A stretch of 64,000 bases of DNA from positions 22,063,484-22,127,483 of the forward strand of contig CM043968.1 of assembly GCA_014529385.2 (NCBI GenBank). Reading direction: 5' to 3'. Positions 56,572 to 64,000 of the stretch are shown here, piece after piece; within the stretch, counting starts at the first letter, position 1, and every line of letters begins with the position of its first letter. The DNA comes from Adiantum capillus-veneris. Lineage: Eukaryota > Streptophyta > Polypodiopsida > Polypodiales > Pteridaceae. The notes beneath the pieces are model-generated. The model saw only the letters and a list, made by a program, of their open reading frames with translations, had not been told where the DNA came from and did no database searches. The translations under genes were made by a program, and so were the position numbers.

Positions 56572-56657
<86 letters not shown>
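56301..56657. repeat. 155-bp tandem duplication with TATG/CA repeats and long AG microsatellite
   Basis: CTGCTATAGAGAATGATACT at 56,300 recurs at 56,455, each followed by a CA run, GTATGTATGTATG and an AG run. The second AG run (56,574-56,657, 84 bp) is among the longest in the window. The serine/leucine-rich ORFs on the minus strand are artefacts. Confidence 0.9.
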
Positions 56658-56658
<1 letters not shown>

Positions 56659-57661
56659 ACCCATGATAGATTCGTGACGTGGAGGGCAGTTACATGGTTT
56701 TTGCAATTTGTGATGTCACATCCCTTTCTTCAGGGCGTACTGACAGATCCGGCCTTCATGCTTACTTAACGTAGGCGGACGGTTCCAATCCGAAGATTCC
56801 TTGTGCACGATGGCACTTCCTTCCAATCTTTTCCTCCTGTGAGTTATTACCACCAACAGTCTTTTCCCGATGCCCATTAGCGTCTCTTCCTTGCAAAATC
56901 ATCAAGAATTTTTCACTTAGCAAGCATCTAGGGCTGCTCGCAAAATCTTAGGCAGATAAAATTCTAGCCTGACCATTTTGTGAACATAAGTTCAAACTCA
57001 GCCCATGTAAGGGCGAACCCGCTTTAGATCTCAATGATGTTCTCCCATATGTGGTTAAGGTAATTCTTACCATTTTGAAACGGTTGTGAATTATACTCTT
57101 ACGAACATAATAGTTCGAATTTATTCCAGCATCGTGTAAATGCTACTTGACCTGCTCATGGAGAAACATATACCACAACTAAAAGTTGCTATTGTAATGG
57201 TAAAAGCAGATAGCGTACTCAATGATCAACGACCATCAGAAAACCTCTTCTCCTTAGATAAACTCAAATTTCTTCTACCGAACATGTCTCAAATAGAGAT
57301 TCTCGGGTCAGAATATCCTTGCGTGCAAAAAGGCGCTCAAGAGAGTATAACAAATTCCCTTCCAGTTCCTTGGCATAGGTCTGCATCTTCGTGTGTTATC
57401 CATGTACCCAAAGGTGTACATAATTCTTAAGCTGTGTTAGAGTTTTAGTGAACTTGGGAAATTTTTTTTCCCTTCGTAAGATCCTTAGAGTGAAGATGCC
57501 AACCTGACGATCCCTTGGCTCAATCTTAGAGCAAAACCCGCTCTTCAAATAAACTAGGATTTCAATCCTTAGATTCCTTGAGCACAGGCCGTAGCCGTCG
57601 CTTGTTTCTTTCCTCATAAAGAGAGTGCTTGTTCACTTGTGCGAAAAGCACTACCATAGCT
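56658..57661. other. Unassigned spacer before element D
   Basis: About 1 kb without recognisable features. ORFs at 57140-57430 (plus) and 57396-57617 (minus) overlap and neither shows known motifs. Confidence 0.4.
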
Positions 57662-58226
57662 TGTCACAAAGTGATGACGTGGCGGACAGCAAAAACCCTA
57701 ATTTTTGCCAGAAACCCTAAAATTCATGCAAACCCTAATTTCTGGCCGAAACCCTAATTTCCGGAAATCACGGAAGCCGATTTTTTTAAATTTTATTTTT
57801 TGTGGAAATTTTGAGCGACGCAAATCTCAGCTTTTTGCTATGATTTGGGAGAAAGAGAGAGAAAAAGAGAACTTGCTTTTTACTGACTCTTATTGAGAGA
57901 GAGAGAGAATCTGCTTTTGCTTTCAAGCTTTTGGGGCTCTGCTTTTGGGCATCCCTTGTAATCTTTAAATTAGTGGTGAGGGCCTCACTTCTCAGAGCAG
58001 CTGGACGCAGAGTCTGAGAGTGAAACCCTAATCGCTCTCTTGTACTTTGATGATTGATTAATACAAAAAGAAATACCGAAAGGGGTGCCGGTCTTTGGGG
58101 CCAATATCTCTAGGCACGGAACTCCGCCGGGCCAGTGCAAATCTATTGTGATCTGTGAATTGTTTGAAGTGGTTATTTGGTGCTTTCGTGATTGATTCTT
58201 GACTTGGAGTGTCCAAGTCTGTTACA
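57662..58226 (+). repeat. 5' LTR of element D
   Basis: About 565 bp, TGTCACAAAGTGATGACG...AAGTCTGTTACA, directly followed by G and the PBS. It contains four or five AAACCCTAA words near 57,694-57,760 (telomere-like) and AG-rich stretches. The left border is inferred from the TG and cannot be confirmed without the 3' LTR. Confidence 0.7.
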
Positions 58227-58227
58227 G

Positions 58228-58239
58228 TGGTATCAGAGC
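58228..58239 (+). promoter_or_regulatory. Primer binding site of element D
   Basis: TGGTATCAGAGC, an exact match to the usual plant initiator-Met tRNA primer site, one base after the LTR end. Confidence 0.93.
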
Positions 58240-58297
58240 ACGGCCGATTTCTCTTCTATGGGAAATCCGATCCCCAATTTTTTTTCCGCCGGCACCT

Positions 58298-59735
58298 ATG
58301 GCTTCACGCAAGGATCAGTCGACTCCCTCTGCATTTGGAGATACGGGCTGGGATCACAACGAAGATTCAGACAGAGAGTATGGCCCGCCTCTGCCTACCG
58401 AGGCGGAGCAAAGAGAGATGAAGCGTCGTCAATTGATCGGTGATGCAACGAAGATGATGCTCAATTTTGCAAAGGACCCAAAATTTGCAAAATATATGAG
58501 CGAGACTTCTTTTCAGGAAGTCACAAGTGCATGCACAGTGGCAGAAAACCACTACACCACCCCTGAAATCTGCTTTCAAGAAACCTTTTGATCCCAAACA
58601 ATATTCAGAGAAGGAACTAGAAGAGGTGGTTGATGCACGGATTGCTCAGCTTTTTGACGCACAGAAGAAAGCCAAAAAGCACGGCAAAAAGTAGAAGAAA
58701 AGCACTGACTTTCCAGGTTATTTGGGTCGTCAGTCGCTTTTGACAAGGCAAAGAAGCAGAAGAAGCGTGTTCGATTTGAAGGAGTACCCAATTCTTCTTC
58801 TTCTTCTTCTTCTGACAGTTCTTCTAGCTCCTCGGATTCGAGCGAAGAAGACAGAAAAGGTAAAAAGCGAAGCAAGAAGCAACGCTTCGGAAAGGGCAAG
58901 AGAAAGGCAAAGAAGGCTACATCTCGCCCAGAGACTGACAGTTCTCCTGAGGACTTGTCTACAGACAGCTTAGATTCCGATGACGGAAACTTTTATGCGA
59001 ACAAGAAGAATTTTTACAAAGCTAACCAGTATGACTTTCTTGAAGATAAAAGCAAGAAAGTCCGAGAGTTTAAGGAAGGTGGCCACTTGATAGTTTGATA
59101 CTTTTTCAGGATACTCAGATGCTTTGAAGGCTTTGTCTTTTATACAGTAGTTTGACATTGCTTTCGCGGGAGGACTCTATCCAGAGAAAGGGCAAGAGAA
59201 AGGCAAAGAAGGCTACATCTTGCCCAGAGACTGACAGTTCTCCTGAGGACTCGTCTACAGACAGCTTAGATTCCGATGACGGAAACTTTTATGCAAACAA
59301 GAAGAATTTTTACAAAGCTAACCAGTATAACTTTCTCAAAGATAAAAGCAAGAAAGTCCGAGAGTTTAATGAAGGTGGCCACTCGATAGTTTGATACTTT
59401 TTCAGGATACTCAGATGCTTCGACGGCTTTGTCTTTTATACAGTAGTTTGACATCGCTTTCGCGGGAGGACTCTATCCAGAGCACTCCAAGACTCCAAGA
59501 TTCGGAGAGCTGCCTCTTACTTTAAGGGGAATGCTCGTACTTGGTGGTCCACGCTTCTTTTAAACAAGACTGCGCCAGTTAAATGGCTGAAATTTAAGAA
59601 GCTTTTTATTTCTTCTTGGTTGACGCAAGAATATGAACGAGATGTACGAGCTGCTTGGAACCATCTTTGGATGACCAAGAAAGATACAATCAATGCTTAT
59701 TGTGAGCGGTTTACCTTGGGTCTACCATTCTGACA
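58298..59735 (+). pseudogene. gag: gag of element D, degenerate plus-strand part
   Basis: The most likely start is ATG 58,298 (MASRKDQSTPSAFGDTGW) in an ACCTATGGC context. The frame breaks at 58,591. Other frames then give a serine/lysine-rich linker (58,740-59,080, KKRVRFEGVPNSSSS), a segment that is duplicated at 58,891-59,482, and capsid sequence with a TAG in SFIQ*FDIAFAGG and further on YFKGNARTWWSTLL and YERDVRAAWNHLW. It ends abruptly at ERFTLG (59,735) where the inverted block begins. Multiple frameshifts and stops; non-functional. Confidence 0.85.
58891..59482 (+). repeat. 296-bp tandem duplication in element D gag
   Basis: AAAGGGCAAGAGAAAGGC starts at 58,891 and again at 59,187; both copies run to CTCTATCCAGAG. 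They differ at a handful of positions (for example TTGAAGG versus TCGACGG), so the duplication is older than the tandem array but younger than the element. Confidence 0.92.
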
Positions 59736-61030
59736 CCATCCTTTGAGACAATGTGTCCCAGAAAGTGAATCTCTTCCAGAAAAAACTCACTTTTCTTTGC
59801 ATTGATGAGCAACCTATGACTGCGTAGCTCTTTGAACACAATGGCCAAGTGATGCCTATGCTCCTCTTCATTCTTTGAATAGACTATCATGTCATCAAAG
59901 AATGTACCAACAAACTGCTGGTGTGGACGGAAAATTCTGTCCATCATCCTATTGAACGTAGCAGGAGCATTTGTGAGACCAAAGGGCATCACTAAAAATT
60001 CGTAAAGGCCAAACGTCGTTCTAAAAGCAGTCTTGTGCACATCCTCTGATCTAATGCGGATCTGATGGTACCCACTCTTTAGATCTATCTTGCTAAACAT
60101 AGCTGCTCCTTCTAATTTGTCCATAATATCATCAATTCTAGGTATAGGGAACCTATTCTTGATGGTATTCTTGTTCAGTGCACGGTAGTCGATGCACATA
60201 CGCCATGAGCCATCCTTTTTCTGCACCAACAACACTGGAGAACAGAATGGAGATGAACTGGGCTGAATCAGCCCCTTTTCTAACAACTCCTGTACTTGGC
60301 CCATTATCTCTTTCTGCTGAGCCGCACTAACCCTGTACGGAGGCTTATTTGGTGGGCTACCGCTTGGCACCAAATCTATCACATGGTCCTCGGGTCTCTC
60401 TGGCGGTAATTGAGACGGTAATGAATCGGAAAAGCAGTCACTATACTGTTGTAAAAACATTGACCTTTCTTTATCTAGCACAGATAAATTTGATTCATCA
60501 CAATCTGACACTTCACGTGCAAAAACCAAGTACGCAGAAAGATGCTTTTTCATTACAGAAGTAATAGCAGAAGCTGATACAGTAGGAATAGACTCCCCTT
60601 TAAGCTTTACATCCAGAATGTGAGTCTTTCCCCTGCTCTGTAGAGTGATCTTTTTGTTGTAGGCATCCATGATTCCCTGTACACGAAACAACCAAGGAAT
60701 ACCTAACAACACATCACATCCGTCCAGTGGCATGATGTAAAATTCTTCAGCATCTACATAGGACTGGATATGTAGACGCAACTTTCCAATGATGGGTGTC
60801 ACAGCCTCTGTATGGCCAGGACATGCCAAACCTGCCTCTGCTGTATACCCCATCTCTTCTGGTCTGATTCCCAACTTTGAAGCCAATTCTGGGGAAATGA
60901 AGTTGGCTTTGGCACCTGGATCAAAGAAGATAAGCATTGTTTGATCCCTGACCTTTCCCCATGCTCTGCAAAGCTCACTTGCATCTGAATTTGTCTTATC
61001 GCCCACCATATCTGGCACTAGACCAGCCAT
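59711..61030 (-). pseudogene. pol: Inverted block: protease and RT of a D-family element
   Basis: 439 codons on the minus strand. Protease active site [14 protein letters not shown] near residues 33-46; RT with [55 protein letters not shown] and catalytic [10 protein letters not shown] near residue 380, then [13 protein letters not shown], where the pol sequence stops at the inversion junction. RNase H and integrase follow at 62,157 on the opposite strand. The ORF start ([10 protein letters not shown]) is not natural: gag runs into it with a 1-nt loss at 61,040-61,060 (DDK|KKGKK), so gag-pol was originally one frame. RT motifs are intact, but the enzyme is separated from RNase H. Confidence 0.93.
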
Positions 61031-62106
61031 GGGCTTCTTTCCTTTCTTGTCTTGTCATCAGAATCAGCTGGCCTTTTCTTTGTAGGACAATTGTAAGCAA
61101 TGTGGCTAGGCTGCTCACATATAAAGCATTTGTTCTCTGTCCTTAGGACCTTCTTTTGCTCTTCTGACTTGTGAGGAAAACGTCTTTTCCATTTCTTCGC
61201 TGGTCCTTTTTCTGATTCAGCCGTAGTTTTATCTTTCCCTGCGTTGGCCGACTCCTGAGTCCCTTTAGGAGCCTCATTGGGAACGTGCTTCTTGGCTGAA
61301 TTTTTCTTGCCTGATCCTGCCTTGACGCCAGTGTTAAATTCACAATCTTCTCCCTTGAGCAAACCATTGCCAGTGTTTGCTACCTCGATGAGCTGCGTCA
61401 AAGTAGTGACTTTTGTCTTCGTGCAGTATTTTCTCAATCCTTTGGGTAGGCCACAACAGTATTTTTCAATCTGTTCTGTCAATGGCACAAACCTATAGGA
61501 AGTTACTGGAAGTAGAGCTTTCCAAAACTTCCGATTGTAATCATCCAGATTTCTGCAAGTGGCAGCATTTAGCTGGTGCCATTCTGTCATGACATCTGCT
61601 TCAAAATCATCAGATAACCATGCTGCTGCAAAAATCTGCTTGAAGTAAATCCATGTGGACGGAGCTTGCCCTTGAAGCAATAAAGTTGTCCACCATTGTC
61701 CCGCATTCCCTGTCAAGAAAGTGGCTGCCTTGCGGACCTTTGAAGCCTCTGTAAAGTTTCCCCCTGCATAGGCCTTGTCAAACTGCTGGAGGAATGAAAG
61801 AGCCTTCTTCCTGTCATCAAACCCTGTAAAGGTCGTGAATGTCACACCTTTGCCACCTTCTTTGTACGGAGTTGGCCTCTCCAACGGCGTTAGATTGTCA
61901 TATGGAAGTGACTGAAACATGGGAACACTATTAGGGTTCATCTGTGTTCCTTGGCCGCTATTAACTTGACCTGGAAATGCCATATTTGGCTGCTGATTTG
62001 TAATTCCAGCCATACCAAAATTTGCCTGTGGCATCCCAAATTGGCCCTGAGTGCTCTGAAACCTTGGTTGCATACCCATGACACTGTACATGGGGTTAGG
62101 CATCAT
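61018..62106 (-). pseudogene. gag: Inverted block: gag of a D-family element
   Basis: 362 codons, open upstream of the first methionine to the junction at about 62,158 (NQFYTPGTAFGGAQT before MMPNPMYSV). Q/N/M-rich N-terminal region, capsid domain with FTGFDDRKKALSFLQQFDKA, AGQWWTTLLLQG and LDDYNRKFWKALLP, a lysine-rich linker, and CCHC zinc knuckle CFICEQPSHIAYNC near residues 326-339. Better preserved than the plus-strand gag at 58,298-59,735, to which its capsid is homologous (GNARTWW versus GNAGQWW). It ends in a frameshift 13 nt into the protease/RT ORF. Confidence 0.93.
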
Positions 62107-62156
62107 CGTTTGAGCACCCCCAAACGCTGTTCCTGGCGTGTAAAACTGATTTCCAG

Positions 62157-63209
62157 GTGCATGATGTTCGAAGCTTTTTGGGACTATGCTCCTATTACAG
62201 AAGGTTTATCCGAAATTTCGCTGAGATTGCTTCACCTTTACATGCTCTTCAAAAGAAGGCAGTCACCTTTAGATGGACACAGAAAGAGATTTCAGCTTTT
62301 AATCTCTTAAAGGAAAAGATGACTTCAGATCTAGTCATTGTGTTGCCAGATCTTAGGAAGTCATTTGTGGTCCAGTGTGATGCATGTGGTAGTAGCATTG
62401 GTGCAGTGCTAATGCAAGATGGCAGGGTAGTAGCCTATGAGAGCAGAATTTTGCAAGGGCCAGAGATGACCATGCAGGTCTATGAGAAAGAGTTACTGGC
62501 TGTGATTCATGCGCTCTTAAGTTGGAAACACTACCTGCTAGGTGCAGATTTCGTTGTCCAACCGGACCCTCAGACCTTGCGATACTTCTTGACACAAACA
62601 AAGTTATCTGAGAAGCATATGCGATGGGCAAATATCTTGTCCATGTTCCATTTTCAGATCGTGCATGTGGAAGGCAAGAAGAACGTTGTGGCTGATGCCT
62701 TGTCAAGGAAGCCACAAATTTCAGTTGTGTCGATTCCTTATCATCATGAACTTGATGATATGAGAGAACAGTATGCAAATGATGAAGATTTTGCAAGGGT
62801 CTTCGAGCAACTAATGGATGGACAACGTCATGAACACTATCTTCTTAAAGACGGGTTCATGATGATGCATGGCAGATTGTGTGTCACAAAGCCATTGCGA
62901 CGCAAAGTTATGGAAGAGAGTCATGTCCCACCGTATGTAGGGCATCGTGGTATCGATGCTACAGTTAAAGTGGTTGAGACATTCTTCTACTGGCCTACAT
63001 TGAGAAGAGATGTGGATGCCTTTGTGCGAGAATGCCTAATATGCCAAAAGGTCAAGTTTGACAGGCAAAAGGCACCAGGGTTATTGCAACCACTACCTAT
63101 TCCAGATAAACCATGGGAAAGTATTGCTATGGATTTTATCTTTGATCTTTCGAGAACGCAGACAGGAAACGATGGTATTTGGACCATTATTTGCAAATTC
63201 AGCAAATAG
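62157..63209 (+). pseudogene. pol: RNase H and integrase (first part) of element D
   Basis: 350 codons. RT connection region VRSFLGLCSYYRRFIRNFAE at 4-23; RNase H with VVQCDACGSSIGAVL (D75), YEKELLAV (E112), VQPDPQTLRYF (usually RTDHQSLKYF: the conserved H is P here) and VADALSR (D180). Integrase zinc domain H256, H263, C293, C296, and the first catalytic D326 (AMDFIFD). It stops at TAG 63,207-63,209 in KFSK*AHF, where element C has Gln. The first in-frame methionine is not a natural start; pol lost about 15 residues at the inversion junction just upstream. Confidence 0.93.
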
Positions 63210-64000
63210 GCTCATTTTATTCCTGTCAGGAAGAAGATAAAGCCAGATCAGATGGCACGCTTGTTTATGAGCAATATTTTCAAGTATCATGGCATGCCAC
63301 AGTCGATTGTTAGCGACCGTGATCCACGCATGACAAGTTTGTTCTGGAGAGGCTTGTTTGAGAATATGGGCACCACGCTCAAATTCTCTTCGTCATTTCA
63401 TCCTCAAACAGATGGGCAGTCAGAAGAGGCAAATTCTACTGTCCTAGATCTGCTGAAGTGTTATGTGTCAGAGCATAAAGGAAAGTGGGAGCAGTATTTG
63501 CCATTGGTGGAGTATGCATACAATAATACAGTGCATTCATCAACTGGCAAGGCACCTTTTGAGATAGTTGAAGGTGGCAAGAAAGTTCCTCCCATACTGC
63601 ATACAAAGGACAAGATATTTGAAGCAGATAAGTATGTTCAGGACATGGATGAAATGTACAAGAAGGTCAAAGTGGCCTTAGAAGGGACTCAGGCAAAGCA
63701 AAAGAAAGCAGCTGATCGTCACCGTCGTGAAGTGGTATATTCACTTGGTGATTGGGTGCTTTTACGCTTTGAAAAAGCAAGGTTAAAGAAGATGAAGGGC
63801 AAGGAAAGACTGTTTCCAAAGCTCAGCATGCGTTACTATGGGCCTTTTCAAGTATGCGACATAATCAGTGATGTTGCATATAGGCTGAAATTGCCTGATA
63901 GTTGGAAGATTCACAAAGCATGTCATGTGAGTCTTCTCAGACTCTATGTGGGTGATGTGCCAGAAGATATGCCAGCTGAAGATCAGCCGGAAGTCGAGGA
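63210..64000 (+). pseudogene. pol: Integrase core and C-terminus of element D, runs off the window
   Basis: In frame with the preceding ORF after its TAG: AHFIPVRKKIKPDQMARLF, SIVSDRDPRMTS (second catalytic D), HPQTDGQSEEAN (catalytic E), YAYNNTVHSSTGKAPFEI, MRYYGPFQV and HKACHVSLLRLY, with no further stop up to base 64,000. Only the single TAG separates two otherwise complete halves of the integrase. Any chromodomain would lie beyond the window. Confidence 0.9.

Larger units (their letters stand above)
57662..64000 (+). mobile_element. Ty3/gypsy retrotransposon D, internally rearranged, cut by window edge
   Basis: 5' LTR (57,662-58,226), PBS, gag start (58,298), then an inverted block (about 59,711-62,158, minus strand) holding another gag plus protease and RT, then plus-strand RNase H and integrase to the end of the window. 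The domain set matches element C but sequences are clearly distinct, so D is a different family. The capsid region is present twice, once degenerate on plus and once nearly intact on minus. The 3' LTR lies outside the window. Confidence 0.92.

Noticed and set aside
57140-57430. 96-codon ORF as a host gene.
   Set aside because: It overlaps a minus ORF, has no recognisable motif or splice context and sits in AT-rich spacer.
1-64000. CRISPR arrays, bacterial promoters, rRNA genes.
   Set aside because: The repeats are kilobase-scale or dinucleotide, and all recognisable proteins are from eukaryotic transposable elements.

Overview
This window is repeat-dominated nuclear DNA from a land plant. 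The basis is nested Ty3/gypsy LTR retrotransposons with initiator-Met-type primer sites, a decayed CACTA (En/Spm) tnp2 transposase with a DUF4218-like region, LINE and SINE remnants, long AG/CT microsatellites and AT-rich intergenic DNA. It looks like a large-genome plant; a fern or other early-diverging vascular plant is a guess only. There are no bacterial operons, rRNA genes or CRISPR arrays, and only one weak candidate for a host gene.

Layout. (1) 1-21,682: a head-to-tail array of a 2,736-bp unit, about 7.9 copies in view and running off the left edge, nearly identical from copy to copy. Each unit fuses about 0.8 kb of Ty3/gypsy RT-RNase H pseudogene (minus strand) to about 1.9 kb of other sequence that includes a CCHC zinc-knuckle ORF. 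(2) 21,683-25,195: 3' half of LTR element A (plus strand). (3) 25,432-37,204: element B (minus strand), a complete LTR element with a TGCAT target duplication, PBS and PPT but no recognisable gag-pol. It carries a 1,339-bp TTAA-flanked DNA transposon in its 3' LTR and a solo LTR of family C (target duplication GCCCA) in its interior. A and B lie tail to tail and form a large inverted repeat. (4) 38,279-41,030: CACTA transposase relic. (5) 41,385-48,831: Ty3/gypsy element C (plus strand), gag-protease-RT-RNase H-integrase with a chromodomain-like tail, broken by four in-frame stops and a frame excursion, with a truncated 5' LTR. (6) 48,832-57,661: pyrimidine-rich tracts, dense microsatellites, LINE fragments, a tRNA-like sequence inside an inverted-repeat element, a SINE, a MITE-like element, a 48-nt poly-C run and a possible GC-rich first exon at 55,249. 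(7) 57,662-64,000: Ty3/gypsy element D, cut by the window edge, with its gag-protease-RT block inverted relative to its flanking gag start and RNase H-integrase.

How the parts relate. The pol sequence in the array is closely related to element C, but it keeps 11-12 residues that C has lost, so it came from a sibling copy. The solo LTR inside B is nearly identical to C's 3' LTR, so family C moved recently. Many of the premature stops in C, D and the array fit C-to-T changes in CAA, CAG or CGA codons, as expected for methylated, silenced repeats. Nothing here looks able to move unaided, although C's integrase keeps a textbook D,D35E triad.
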